A stretch of 64,000 nt of DNA, taken from Parapristionchus giblindavisi (taxonomy: Eukaryota; Nematoda; Chromadorea; Rhabditida; Diplogasteridae). Position 1 is the first letter of the stretch. Every line of letters starts with the position of its first letter. The stretch spans positions 1 through 64,000 of the forward strand of contig CALSFV010000307.1 of the NCBI GenBank assembly GCA_943737045.1, given 5' to 3'. Positions 46,601-58,708 of this stretch are shown piece by piece. Under the pieces are notes generated by a model. That model worked only from the letters and a program-made list of their open reading frames with translations, did no database searches and was not told where the DNA came from. Position numbers and translations under genes: made by a program.

Positions 46601-47873
46601 ACAGGCAAAAACATTTTAAAGAAAAGGTGTAGCATTATGGATCGATAGAAATGATTAGCTTATTTCATAACGATGTTCTCATACAACCTTTTCTCGATAA
46701 TCACTAGCTAGTCCCATACTAACCGTTCCATTTGAAACGACCAGACAATGAACATTGCATTGAAATATGATGGTTCTGCTATGTGTAGCTGTCTCTCTTG
46801 GAATGACAGAATATGTGAAATACAAGTCACAAAGTTTTTGAAATCCAAAAACCATATCCTTGGACAAAAGAGCATCTATCCCCTCCTTCAATACGCATTT
46901 TGGTATGGGAGATATGAAGTTACTAATTGCGCAACTTATTCTTTTGAAAGGACTACACCAGATAGTGAGGAAACAAAATTGTCAGACATACTATCAGTCT
47001 ATTTTTGTGCAATTTAGTTTCCTATTCATCGTGCTGCTATTTGAGCTTGGAATAGAACCGTGAACTAACCTTCATGTTAAGCAGATGAAGTCCACGGAAT
47101 CTCGGAGTGCTGTCCATGAGTCGCTCAGTTTCGATCTCCATGGGCTCCGATTTGTAAGTATATACTTACTCCGACCTGAATAGATGTATCATCATGAATA
47201 ATCTAGTACAATTATCAGGTAATGCATACCTTACAAGCCGTTCTTGTACAATAGATGCATGGCTGGCTGAGAATGTCCCCTTGGAGGCTGAAGAGAGTTG
47301 AACTTCTCGCCAGTGCGGTATGCCGACTCTCCCTGTAATAGGGAGCATGACTGATGATATTATTTATATAACATGTATCGTACATGTCATTAATGATATT
47401 ACCTAGTCTCAGACCTCCAGGATTGGAGTCATGATGGTGGATGGAGTACCCTCCCTCTCGAAGTAATACATCAGTCCTATCCACGACTGAGTAGCTCTCA
47501 TTCAGACCTCTTGGGTCTGGAGCTCGCCTCTGTTTCCATTAGAGGGGATCAGCACTGAAAAAAAAAATCAGTGAGATTAAATATCATTATTACAATTATT
47601 TGATCAACTTATTCAATCAGTTGATAATAATGATGATAAAATACTAACCCGAATTGTTGAACCTATTCGGATTGTGACGATGAGCCTTCATATTATATAG
47701 CAGACGACGGCTCTTCATCGTCGACGTCGTCGGATGCGACGCTACCTGAATTCATCAAATATGAAAAATTAGGATTTACTAGGATTAACCTTATGTGCTC
47801 CATTCATCTTACGCGTCGTCGTGTCCCATACTTGGAACAACATCTCTTGATCGACACAGTATCTGTCTGCCAT
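43632..47873 (-). CDS. Unknown multi-exon gene (model uncertain)
   Basis: Minus-strand exon candidates: 47790-47873 (starts ATG directly after TTTCAG: MADRYCVDQEMLFQVWDTTT), 47663-47745, 47384-47527 (PDPRGLNESYSVVDRTDVLL and YSIHHHDSNPGGLRL), 47235-47332, about 47070-47175, and 43632-43742 (EVVFIKERRAEDGLQSKLIR ending VKKK and stop). Phases can be made to agree for most junctions, but the fourth exon is open in all three frames and the fifth depends on the exact acceptor. The last intron would be 3.3 kb. I do not recognise the protein: no signal peptide or transmembrane segment is seen, and it is basic at its end. It lies inside a pair of inverted repeats, so it could belong to a mobile element. 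Confidence 0.35.
44520..45240. repeat. Diverged tandem duplication, about 350 bp units
   Basis: 44,520-44,868 and 44,870-45,240 align along their length (AATCTTTCTATCAAACTCCT against AATCTCTGACAAATTCCTAT, and CGACTCGGCTTTAATTCGAG against CGTCTCGGCTAAATAGCTCA). Both carry an ATGATCTC start reading MISL.. with a shared NRTC or SRTC word. Similarity is roughly three in four bases by eye. Confidence 0.65.
45240..47060. other. AT-rich sequence, nothing recognised
   Basis: No exon, repeat or element signature beyond a poly-C run at about 45,778-45,786. Confidence 0.35.
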
Positions 47874-48635
47874 CTGAAATGAATGGTTTGACAATGCTTC
47901 GATGATACGGAAGCATAATTAATCACGAAACGGCGATATTGCATGTATCTAGATTTATGAGATACTCTTAAAGCAATCAAGCACGATAAAAACGTGATTA
48001 CGATTAGACATTATCAATTCTGCGGTATTTTGGGTCCTAGTTAGGACTGAAAATACGACAGTTGTCTATCGTTAACCTGCGAGTTCTCGAGGTCTATGAC
48101 CCGGATAACCGACAGAATCTGCGGGTGCACGGGACCGTAGTCCGGATTACCGACAGATAAGCACTTGCGGGCGCACGAGACCATGGGGTCCGGATTACCG
48201 ACAAGGCAAGATAATACGTGTGAAAACAAACGGAAACTTCCAAAAAGGAAGAAGGGAAACACAGCCGAACACACGAAGAACAGTGAAGGGAAGGGGCTAG
48301 TGAGAGACTATCTCACTCGAGAGACGCGCGAGTTCGATCTACTGGATCGGACGTCGCGCTATTGATTGGAACACGTGATACATGAATGTGTCACGTGAAG
48401 TGTGTTCACAGCCGACCAGGTCGACCAAAGCCTTTTGATTGATTGAGCAATGAAATATAATAGCTACAGCGCTATGAACAATATGCATTGCACTTTTTCT
48501 TGCCATTCTCCAGTTTTTTTGCCCCACAGTGTGCGCCGTTTCAACCTCTTGACGTACATCGTGGAGCTTGGCGGGGTACGCTACGCTGAGGGTTTTTTTT
48601 CACCGGGGCGATTTAAGCCGCGAGAAAAAAATACC

Positions 48636-49524
48636 AGTTACAGTAGCAAACAAAAGTATTCGGCAAAAACTGCAATGTCATAACTTTTGACTCAGATGAG
48701 CAATCAGGATCATGTTTTGGTATAGTACAAGTGGGCATCACATCCGACTCCCGTTGTTATGATTCGTCGTCGTATTATTGTGATCCTGGAGCCTCTCTGT
48801 ACTTACTCAGTAGTGATTATTTCCTCAGTATGATTTTTCTGAGACTGTTAACAGTGTATGAACAACATTTACTGAAGAGCAGAATCCACTATATGATACA
48901 TTCGAGCTAATTCATTCCTCTGAGAAAAAAATTTCCGACACCCCTGAAATTGAGCAAAAATGTCATAACTCTGTGTGTTTCAGGAAATTTGAAAGAGCAT
49001 CGATAGTGATTCTATTACAGGTATCAACTTCCACCATCATGGCAAAATCTAAGAATCTCGAAAAAATTATGTAAAAATCTTAACTATTCACATCTTTTCT
49101 CCAATTATAACTTCTCTCAAAGTACTCGAGACTTCGTGAAACACTAGTGAACTTGTACTATATATATTATAATATAAATATTTATTGCTGTTGAACGGAC
49201 TGAATATTATTGTGCGTATAAAATGTACTTGCATAAGAAAATGACAAACGGTGCTAACGAACGGAAGTCGCTCAAACGATCTCGCCGCGCTAGATCTCGC
49301 CCCGCCTCTCGATTGTCTCTCCGCTGCCTCTCTCTAACCCGGCTAACCTTCGCCGCGCGATATGTGATATATAATAGAGATCAGACATAGTTTCTGAACC
49401 GTGCAAAACAAGAAAGTCTCTTCTACAAATAAAACAAGTGATTTTTATATGCTCAATATCTGAGTCAAAAGTTATGACATTGTAAAGTTTTTGCCGAATA
49501 GTTTTGGCTGCTACTGTAGTAGCC
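48636..49524. mobile_element. Element with about 70-bp inverted ends
   Basis: TACAGTAGCAAACAAAAGTA, ATTCGGCAAAAACTGCAATG and TCATAACTTTTGACTCAGAT on the left return inverted at 49,453-49,520. The interior has no coding signal. Confidence 0.65.
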
Positions 49525-49561
49525 ATGAGTAGCGATCTTAATTAACCAATATGGCATAAAG

Positions 49562-51582
49562 CTAACTTTGTTTTATTGGTAGGCGTATACACATAGCTGC
49601 CGCAAGCGGATATGTTATTGTATTATCCTCATCTTTTGTAAACCACATTCCAATGTCCTGATTCCACGTAATAAAACAACCAGAATAACTACAAGGGGTA
49701 GCAGCGTTTGAGTAAACTTTGTGAGATCCGTCCACGAGAATAGCACTGAAATGTAGCACTTTTTTTAAATATTTATTTTCGTTTTATGATGTTTTACTAT
49801 CTATTTTTAATTTATTCCTAAAACGATGTGCATTCAATTAGACTTATCAAGGAATAGGCAGAGGAAAAGTGTAACCAACAGCACATAAAACCTGTGAAGT
49901 GTTATATTTAAAGGGAGTGTGCAACGAAAATATGACCTTATTTACAAGGGGGCGCTCCCAACTTGTCCTGGTCATATGAGATAGCAATAGCATGAATAGA
50001 ATTAGTGTTCGATGCTGATTACGAATTCGCTTTCAAACGTTGCCCAATCGAGCTGGGCTTCGAGAAAATCGATATTGAAATTCGACTAGTTGATTCGAAA
50101 ATTCAAATCTTATCTACATTATCTGCTAAACCACATCAACAGTTATTTGGATAGTTGATAGGAGGCCGTTTGTGTAAGAGTCGAGCAAATCTAGGGGAGG
50201 ATAAATATAATACTTTGCAGCCCTTTTGTGCAATTTTCTCTATGTGAAGGGGGTTGTGCATGCAAACTATCAAACCATTCGCAAGAATCAAGATATATAC
50301 TCTATAACGAAAAGTCGTCGGTACGCGGTTATGATACTATCGCAAGCGGTTTTATCAGGCATAGCGGTAGCAGACTCCATTCCATTCAAGCAGTCCCATG
50401 GAGTCCATAATTCACTGAGATTTGCAGGCTGGGGAAACTCTGAAACATTTTGTTAGAAATTATTTAACTTGTTTCCATGAAAATTCAAATCTTAAATCTT
50501 TATTTCATCATATTACCCGATGCATTAGTTATTAACGATCGATAAATTATGACGATCCACTTTTTGCTGTGGGTACGAAATTAGCATTGATCAACGTAAT
50601 TAATGTCGCGTTTCACCACGTTTTGCGAATTTGGCCGATTGCTCAATTTTTAAAAACTGCTAATTTTTTTCTCATGAACAAAAACATTTCAATGTTATTG
50701 ATAAAACTTTTCATAAGTCCATCATCTCACATTCTATACATTATTATTATTGCAATAATATGAAAGAACTCCAAAAAGTGACGTACTTGTACAACCAGAT
50801 TCTTTCTTGACAAAGCTTGTGAATGGTTCAGTGCACTGCCCCGACTTTTCCTCTCCTAACATTGCACATTTGCCTCTTCCGAACATTGTGGCTTTACACT
50901 GAGAAAAAAATTGGTTGTCAATTTTGGCTTCGGTCAAGTTATGGAGTAATCGACAGAGAAGTGTCCTTATTCCATTTTTTGGATTTAAACATTTCCTTGA
51001 CTGTGCTATGGTGGACTCAAAATGTAAAGACCATTTCACGAACACTTTTAAATGGGTCCTTTTCCACAAGTTTCTGCAACGTGGCGAAATGCAACCCTCG
51101 GAATCTCCCAGAACGATCCTTTTAGTTGAGGGAAAAGTCGTATTTTTATGCGATTGAACAAATTCTTGATGGTTTTGTAATGTGGGGCATGCGTGTCATT
51201 AACATTCTTCATGAGGGCCCCCGAATTCTTCATCGTGGTGTAGGATAGCAAGGCACAAGGTACATCGTTGAAATATAGGAGCAGTGGAAAAAGTACACCA
51301 TGGAAAACAGACTTTCCAAACCTAATATTAGTGAAATATTAAGCTGAACTGACTTCATCGTTTTCACTACAGAGAACGCGACAACTAATGTCGGAAATTG
51401 CACTTATTTGAAATAGAAATATCCTTGGAATACTAGAAGTCACGTTGTCGAAGCATATTGAAGCACACTGCAAAAAATTTTCCATTATTTTATTCTATTA
51501 ATGATGATTTTCTTCAAATTCTTATGCAACTTACGCTGCTAATAAATATAGAGATCAGGCTGCACTTAATCATGTCGAACAT
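49562..51582 (-). CDS. Secreted PAN/apple-like domain protein, 190 aa
   Basis: Five exons on the minus strand: 51535-51582, 51354-51467, 50787-50898, 50325-50439, 49562-49745; 573 coding bases, all phases consistent, stop TAG. Residues 1-16 (MFDMIKCSLISIFISS) are a signal peptide on its own exon. Residues 17-95 hold CASICFDNVTSSIP, ISCRVLCSENDECKATMFG and GKCAMLG, the spacing of a PAN/apple-type disulfide fold. A second Cys-rich part follows (WDCLNGMESATAMPDKTACD, then CSYSGCFITWNQD). The ATG lies six bases after a CTCAG acceptor, fitting spliced-leader addition. The domain name rests on Cys spacing; the C-terminal half might be a nematode-specific fold. The next paralogue upstream is broken. 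Confidence 0.7.
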
Positions 51583-51730
51583 CTGAACCTGAGAAAAGTT
51601 CTGAAATGCAGTTGAAATGGAAAATAAAGTGAAAATGAAAATTATGAAAAATCTTTTGTTGTTTCAAATGGAAACGATACAAGCAATACGGAATGAATAT
51701 TAACAAGGAAACTCCTACCGATTAACTTAC

Positions 51731-52238
51731 AAAGGGTATCCATGGATTTTGAGATAAATCAATCAGTGTAAATGACACAGGCTTACTTCCAGACATGGCT
51801 GACAGCTGTATGCACTTAGCGAAAAGAAAAAAGAGAGAAATGCTATGCTGGCATAATAGCAATGACAAAATATTAGTGAAAGTGATATTAAACTTAACTG
51901 ACTTCATCGTTTTCACTACATAGAATGCGACAATTAATGTCGGAAATTGCATTTGTATGATATAGAAATTTCCTCGGAATACTAGAAGTCACGTTGTCGA
52001 ATCATATTGAAGCACACTGCAAACAGTTCATAGCTTTCAATTAAAGGCCCCAAGCTAATTTGAAACTCTCCGCTCTGACAATACTCTCTCTCGCTTCCTT
52101 TGTCTACGAGAGAGCGTTGCCAGAGCGGAGATTTAAATTAGCTATTGGTGTGCCTTAAATGCTGATTTTCTTCATATCCTTTCAACTTACTGTCCCAATA
52201 AATATAACGACTACTGTGCATCTAATCAAACCGAACAT
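51731..52238 (-). pseudogene. Broken tandem paralogue of the secreted PAN-like gene
   Basis: 52191-52238 (MFGLIRCTVVVIFIGT, signal-peptide exon, same 48-base length), 51903-52016 (CASI then TGA where the intact gene has a Cys codon TGC, otherwise matching; same 114-base length and GTCAGT donor) and 51731-51814 (CIQLSAMSGSKPVSFTLIDL). Later exons are missing; the intact gene starts 150 bases downstream. A hairpin MITE sits in its first intron (52,035-52,155). A further decayed copy of the third exon is near 52,385-52,470. Confidence 0.75.
52035..52160. mobile_element. Hairpin MITE, CCGCTCTGGCAACGCTCTCT family
   Basis: GAAACTCTCCGCTCTGACAA and the inverse GTTGCCAGAGCGGAGATTT flank a short loop; TTAA lies at both outer edges. 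Other members: 31970-32065, 40205-40330, 56090-56195, 58425-58525; half-copies at about 32,685, 56,630 and 60,540. Confidence 0.85.
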
Positions 52239-52479
52239 CTGTATCTAAGAATATTTCAGAAAGGCGTATGAAATGAAAACGAAATGGAAAATGAAAATTA
52301 TGAAAAAACTTTTCTTATTTCAGATGGAAACGATGCAAGAAATACAGAATGAATATGAAATGGAAACCCTCCTCCAGATCCCAAACACAGGATTTACTTA
52401 GATTCTCTTTTATTTCAATCAGTGTAAATCACAAAGGCTTACTTTCAGACATGCCTAACAGCCATGTGCACTTAGAGAA

Positions 52480-53460
52480 AGGAAACGCAGGAAGACGAAT
52501 GATTAAATGGAAGAATTTGAAACCACACAATCCTTTGTTAGGAAAGGCCTATCGTTGTCCATTAAAAAAAAGGTTCAACTAATTTAGAATCTTTCAATCT
52601 TTCAATATTTTTCAACGCATAAAGAATATTATTGTTGTTGTTTTGTGCAGTCAGTGTACATAAAAGAACCTGACAAATTTGATCTTTATCTTTGATCTCC
52701 GAGGAAAAGATGGACGAGACTGAGATACCAATCGAAAAAAAGGTGATCGTATTATTAATTAAGCCATGATCGAACACGAATCTCGCGGGGTGAAAGGAAA
52801 GACGAGAGAATTGAATAGAAACAACAACAAGACATTGATTCTGCATAGATCATTTGTAATGAAATCTAAATAGGCAATTGATCAGATTTCCGATCAACAT
52901 TAAGGATTACGTTTACCTTTCTAACTATCTTCATTCGTTATATTTAAGTGTGACAATATATATCAAAATATCACTTTTTCACTATTGCGAATCGATTGAA
53001 ACGAATAAAAACCCTGATTAGATTAGTTGCATTGCAAACTACGTTAAAAGAGAGTGCAAACTTCCGCGATTTACCGTCCATACAAGGAAGATACGCAAAA
53101 CCAGTGTGAGAGTTTCAGAGAATCGAAATTGTTGGTAAACAACGGAAGTTCATATTCCGAACACATTTCATCCGCCAAGTGCATTGTTTCGATTTATCGT
53201 CCTCACTTTCAAGTAATTTATTTTTATTTTTAGGGAGACGAAAATTCTGCACGTTTCAACGACGAGAATCGCTTCTTCTTGTTTTTTTTAATGTTGAGCT
53301 TTTTTCTGGAATTTTTATATTGAGTAGTTTCTTTCTCATCCATATTTCCATCATCTTATATGCAATATGCGAGAGAATATTGTAAGATAGGCGACGTCGG
53401 TATGGGTTTTCGGTTTTACATGACAATATTACTCACTCCAATCGTGCTCCTTTCCTGTTC
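52480..53460. other. No supported feature
   Basis: AT-rich, one TTTGATC run near 52,680. Short open frames lack splice context. Confidence 0.35.
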
Positions 53461-53583
53461 ACATCCTTGTACTTGTACCCCCACACACACACGCTATCAT
53501 CTATGATGGTCCTTGACTACTACGAATATGACTATATTTGCTCATCCATGACATTCAACTATCGTCAATCTGTAGGAGAGGAA

Positions 53584-53827
53584 CAGAGGGAGAGGGAGAG
53601 GGAGAGGGAGAGGGAGAGGGAGAGGGAGAGGGAGAGGGAGAGGGAGAGGGAGAGGGAGAGGGAGAGGGAGAGGGAGAGGGAGAGGGAGAGGGAGAGGGAG
53701 AGGGAGAGGGAGAGGGAGAGGGAGAGGGAGAGGGAGAGGGAGAGGGAGAGGGAGAGGGAGAGGGAGAGGGAGAGGGAGAGGGAGAGGGAGAGGGAGAGGG
53801 AGAGGGAGAGGGAGAGGGAGAGGGAGA
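53584..53827. repeat. (GGGAGA)n hexanucleotide microsatellite, about 240 bp
   Basis: About 40 uninterrupted GGGAGA units. It creates long RE, GE, LP and SP dipeptide frames in four reading frames that are not genes. Confidence 0.97.
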
Positions 53828-53984
53828 AGAATAGGAATCACGATCTCTTCGCAATGTGTGAATCCAACACCCACCGTCATTGACGATATTTTTTATCGAT
53901 TTCCTCCATTTCTGATCTACTGACACTCCCTATCATTATGGGGACAATGTTGAGTATACAAATTAGACAAAAGTATTGCTCGCC

Positions 53985-54215
53985 CCTCTCCCTCTCTTTC
54001 TCGCTCCCCATTTCTGTTCCTCTCCCTCTCCTTCTGTCTCTTCCTCTCCCTCTCCTTCTCCCTCTCCCTCTCCCTCTGTGATTACTCCTATACCTCTACT
54101 AGGTACTCTGACAGTACCCGAGTTACTCGGCAAAAAGTTTCTGAATGGCAGCTGGTTTTGTAGCCATTTGCGCCTCTCCCTCTCCCTCTCCCTCTCCCTC
54201 TCCCTCTCTCCATCA
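53985..54215. repeat. CTCCCT-rich repeats, inverse of the preceding microsatellite
   Basis: Two blocks of CTCCCTCTCC (53,985-54,080 and 54,172-54,212), the complement of GGGAGA, so the two tracts can pair as an inverted repeat about 200-350 bases apart. Confidence 0.85.
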
Positions 54216-54219
54216 ATGA

Positions 54220-54990
54220 TGATGCGCGAATGGGCCCCAATCATGCGAGACTATCACTCCCAATTCTCTCTTTATTGGTTGGTATATATTATGTAACTTA
54301 CTCTTGTTTGTACAGTTGTGGCATTGGTCAGCTTGAGCATCTACATAGGTTTACAGTTAGTTTAATATCTGACTTATTTATTTATTTATTTAGAGAGCGT
54401 TCAAATGAAATGAAAAAAAGGAAAATATGTGAATATTCTCCATATTTATAAATTCTCGCACTTTTTTTTTAAATTTCGCGACTTTCGTGACCTGGGTCAG
54501 AATATTGGTAAAACGTAAAGGTAAAAACCGTTATTCAATGCACACGAAGTCCTGCGGGTGATCACTGCTAAGTTAATATTGGGAATATTGTAATGATCAA
54601 TTGTGCGTAGTACGCTCCCGATGCAATGTTTCATGCCGGCTAAGAAGATCTGTAGGGACAGTCAAGTCAAACATGTCGATTACTGTAGTTACCCCCATCC
54701 CATTGTCCCGTATGTTGACTGACTGACTCATGTTTACTACGATTTTTTCCCTAACACATGATACTTTATGACCCTCCGACGATTTTTTTGTCCCTCTGAA
54801 ATTTGTTTTCGGGTGTATTGTTAACGATTTTTGAAGATTTCTTAACATTTTTGTTTTTCCAAAGAATTTACTATCTTTATCCATTATCCATCCATTTACT
54901 ATTTACTATATCCATTTACTTTTATCCATTTATCCATTTATCCATTTACTATCTCCACACGTTCTCTGTACATGATAATATCTTGTTCAA
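54220..54990. other. Upstream region of the membrane-protein gene
   Basis: No exon seen. Short ATCCATTTA repeats at 54,880-54,950 precede the likely trans-splice acceptor CAATTCAG at 54,992-54,999. Confidence 0.45.
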
Positions 54991-55008
54991 GCAATTCAGG
55001 CGAATAAA

Positions 55009-57295
55009 ATGTTCCGCGAGTCTGCAATCTTCCTTCTTGTCCTAGTCACAGTTACTGTGTCTCTGAGTGAAGTCGAGGACGTCTCCGCCCCTTCTGAAGG
55101 CTCTTTCAGCGTTGATGATGCTCACTCAAGGGCTAAGCGATATTACGGAGGCTATGGGGGATACGGCGGTGGCTACGACTACTACGGGTGCGTATGGCGG
55201 AATTGGTTTTGGTGAGGATTGCGTGACGAGAGCCTGAAATGTACTACTGTAGAGCAGAATGGGTACCGTATCTCGGGTACTGTAGTAACGGTAGTGAATC
55301 ACGGATGCTGTAGTGTTGGTACTGTATCTCGGGTACTGTATGAAAGAATACGGTATCTGCAGCGCGCTTTTTACATTAGCAATATTTAGTCTTATAAAAG
55401 ATCATGTAAATAATGGCAAACTCAATAGGGATATTATTCATAAATAACATAAATAATCGAAATTATAGTACAAAAAATCTGCACATCTTCTTTTTTCAAT
55501 CACTCACAACACTCGGTTTAATCATGTGTGCTGTTCAACGAAAAGTTTGCGCTGCTTCAACACCGATTCTGACCATTCTATAGCTTTTCACATCTACGCA
55601 CAGAGAAAAATGTGTTAAAACACTAGTACACAGTGCCTGTGGTGTATTATATTTTACACTTTACATGTTTTAGCTGTGATTTCATTTTGCACTTATTTCT
55701 CTGTGTGTTTCACATAGAAAATCAATAATATGCAGAATTTTTCAGTACACGACTGAACGCCTTGAAGTGTGTTTGTTCTTGTCCGGTGTGTCCAGCTTTC
55801 ATGTAAAACACTCTCACCAATTCTAATGCCAATTCTCAGCCATTTTCTACCTTGGGCGTGCTTATTTAATCTTTTAAAAATTATTTATTTATTTATTTAT
55901 TTATTTAAGCGGTGACTACTGGTACGCGGGTCGTATTATCGGAGTGATCGTCGGTATAATATTGCTACTACTGTGCTGCTGCGTGCCCTGCATCTGTCTG
56001 GCCGGAGTGTGGTGAGTGGTGTGGTGTTTGGGAAACGTCGGACTGTTAATTTCTCGTAAGTGGTCTGGAATTTGTGAAAACTGTCAAAGGCACACCACGA
56101 GCTAATTTGACTATCCGCTTTGGCCAAGCTGTCTCGCAGATAAAGAAAGTGAGAGAGTGTCGCTTAGCTCAGTGTGTCCCTTAAATTTCTGGTGAGATGT
56201 ATTTGAATTGGTCGTCTTGGAAGTGGTGTATACTTTGCGAAACATTCACTTGCCCATAAGTGGTCTCACAAGTAGTACGGATCGTTTCGCGTAAGTGGTG
56301 TAGGAATTGGGAAACGTCGTCCTGATCTGGAGTAATAGACACACAATTGCAGGTTCCTCGGCTGGTTTGGCATCAAGGCAGCGAGAGATCGCAAGCGAGA
56401 CAACAACATGACTTATATCGGCAGAGGAGGTTCGGTGGATTTATTGATTTTACTACTTTGTGTGTGTGTGAAATGCTAAACACGAAAAAAATATTAAAGA
56501 ACTAAAAATAAAGAATTTTTTTTAAATTTAAAATAAATGAAATAATGAAATAAATAATAACAATTAGAAAAATTGTGAACGCTTGCAAATGTGTGTGTGT
56601 GAAAATATTCTATTCAAAGGTCTCACTCCGCTCTGGCCGCATTCTCTCGCTAGATTCTAGGCAGAGCGGAGTTGTGTATCTTCTAAAATCATACATTGCC
56701 ATACCCTCGCAGTGCGAGGATTGACCCACTATATAAGGCGCATTCTAGGCCACTTGGTAAAAAAAACAGGCTAAAAATGACGATTTTTAAGCGAAAATAA
56801 CGAATTTTGTGAATCAACTCACCCTTTTTCGAGAATTGACCCACTATATAAAAATAAACGGCGAGGGTACCGAAAATGTATGTTCTAAAATGCTGCTTCG
56901 CTTGAACTAACCATGTATGTACGCGCTCATCTTGCAGTTTAGACGATGTCGCGCCGGTGTCGTCGACGCACGCGTCCGCAGCCGCAGCCGCGTCCGCGTC
57001 GCGTTCCGCGGATCCGCCCGCGCCCGACCCCGCCCCGCGCACCGTCATCCTCGACTCCGCCCCTATCTATACCCAGGTATACTGTAGGCGCACCGGTTCA
57101 ACTGGGTCAGATTCATGATTTCAGCAGCAGCTCCAACGTAATAACGATCGAGATTCTCGTCGATATCGTCGTCAATCCTCAGATGAGATTGACCATGTTG
57201 TCTTCGAGTCCGAAGATCACTTCTACTCCTCGTCGACCCATCATTCTCCGCCTGAACCCGCCCCTCGAGAACACTATCGATCCTCACGTTTTTGA
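55009..57295 (+). CDS. Single-pass membrane protein with Gly/Tyr-rich ectodomain and Cys-rich membrane segment, 220 aa
   Basis: Five plus-strand exons: 55009-55187, 55910-56011, 56353-56429, 56943-57076, 57125-57295; 663 bases, all phases agree. Residues 1-19 (MFRESAIFLLVLVTVTVSL) are a signal peptide; an acidic spacer, an RAKR furin-like site and YYGGYGGYGGGYDYYG follow. A membrane helix IIGVIVGIILLLLCCCVPCI carries a Cys cluster at its cytoplasmic end. The tail is Ala/Pro-rich then basic and Ser-rich (RRYRRQSSDEIDHVVF) and ends PPEPAPREHYRSSRF. The layout resembles CYYR1/Shisa-like small adaptors; I cannot name an orthologue. ATG is nine bases after a CAATTCAG acceptor. The fourth acceptor is TTGCAGTTTAG, using the second AG to keep phase. 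An AATAAA lies at 57506-57511. Confidence 0.72.
56090..56195. mobile_element. Hairpin MITE copy in an intron
   Basis: GAGCTAATTTGACTATCCGC near the left end and AGAGAGTGTCGCTTAGCTCA at the right; diverged member of the CCGCTCTGG family (see 52035). Confidence 0.6.
56690..56882. mobile_element. CATACATT MITE, complete, 9-bp target duplication
   Basis: 193 bases with ends CATACATTGCCATACCCTCG and GAGGGTACCGAAAATGTATG, inner TGACCCACTATATAA twice. TTCTAAAAT flanks it directly on both sides (56681-56689, 56883-56891). A 9-base duplication fits Mutator-like elements. It lies in the intron before exon 4 of the membrane-protein gene. Confidence 0.92.
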
Positions 57296-57299
57296 TCTA

Positions 57300-58700
57300 C
57301 CCCCTTATTTTTTATCATTTTGATGTATGTTTTTCGAGTTCCGTGCTAGTGTTTGCAAGTGATTCCCTAGAAAAGTATGTCTTTCACTGTTTTGCGATTG
57401 TATCTGACTTTCCGATTCGGGTCGCCGATAAAATTTTTCGTAACAATAAGATCAAAGATCAAGATCAAATTTTTTTGTTTTCTACAGTTCTTACATCTGA
57501 AAATGAATAAAGACAGTTGTGATAGCAGGGAATTCGTCCAAGCATTGTTTCAAGGTCTTGCCCACGATTGTTATGAAAATCTCTTACACCTCGATTAACC
57601 ACGACCTTCCGAAAGTGGGTTCGGTCATAGATGAAATTGTTCGGCCTGGACGATAAGAGGGAACTAGATAGTAAATCTGTAATAAATGTTAATACATATA
57701 GCAAATGTTATAGCTAATGAATAAGATAGACGTTGCCTCAGGAACAATAGATCTATGAAAATCGATATCTATCTATCATCTACTCTATGATAATAACGAC
57801 TCAATTAAGCTTCTCTTCTCCCATCTTGCCAGCCTCCCTCTCTAGACTCGCACGCATTCACTACACGAATTGGCTCTATCTCTCTCGGCTAATGTACGCA
57901 ACGCGTGAGTTTCGCGCGTCGCGGCTCATTCTGTGCCATGTCCTCTCCCTTTTGCCATCAATACTAGGCTTCTTTTGGAGTTGTTTTTGTTGCTGTGGAT
58001 TATGTTTTGGTTACTTAGAGACTTTTCTGTGATGTTTTCTCAATGTCTAGTTGCTTTTTAGTCTTTATCAAAGTAGTTGTGTCTATTTATAACCATACTA
58101 CGCCCTCTGGCTAAGCTCCAAAGCTAATTCCATCAAGTTGCTCTCAGCAACTTGACACAATTTATGCTTTCGTTATTGATGTACTTTGATTAATAGCTAA
58201 TCTTTTAAGGCTAATTGGCTAATTGGACAGTATTCATACGATGAGCGACGAGGTTGGTCCTTTAAACCCTCTTTTTCTTATCTTAAACCGCCTTTATCTT
58301 TTCTAAGCGGATCAGCTTATTATCTATTCCAAACAATGCAATGAAGAAAATGGTGGAAATCATTTTGTACAGATCGTTGCAGATTCTTTTCAAAGCTAAA
58401 GATGTTTAGATTCAGGGTTTCCCTTGTTAATTTGAATCTATCCGCTCTGGCAATGCTCTCTTGCTTTCTGTGTTTACGAGAGAATGTTGCCAAAGCGGAG
58501 AGTATAATTAGCTCGTGGTGTGCCTGGTTGCAAAAATTCGTCGATTCCTATATTTCTTTTGCCTGTACCTATCGAGGAAAATACTCTAGGCCGGAAGAAT
58601 CACTGCGATTTTCCCGACCTACCTTGTCATAATTTTGGTCAAGAGAATAAATAAGTGAAATGGAGAGACTGAGAGTATAAACTATTCTAACGATGTAATA
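57300..58700. other. Intergenic, hairpin MITE, unseen first exon of GNB5
   Basis: Contains a MITE hairpin at 58,425-58,525 (TCCGCTCTGGCAATGCTCTC and inverse). The first coding exon of the downstream gene should be here, but I could not single it out. Confidence 0.5.
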
Positions 58701-58708
58701 TCCTTCAG

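Noticed and set aside
53467..53926. Long Arg-Glu, Gly-Glu, Leu-Pro and Ser-Pro dipeptide open frames
   Set aside because: All produced by the GGGAGA microsatellite in different frames.
57787..58032. First exon of GNB5 at the 81-residue open frame
   Set aside because: No donor in the right phase and no resemblance to known Gbeta5 N-termini.
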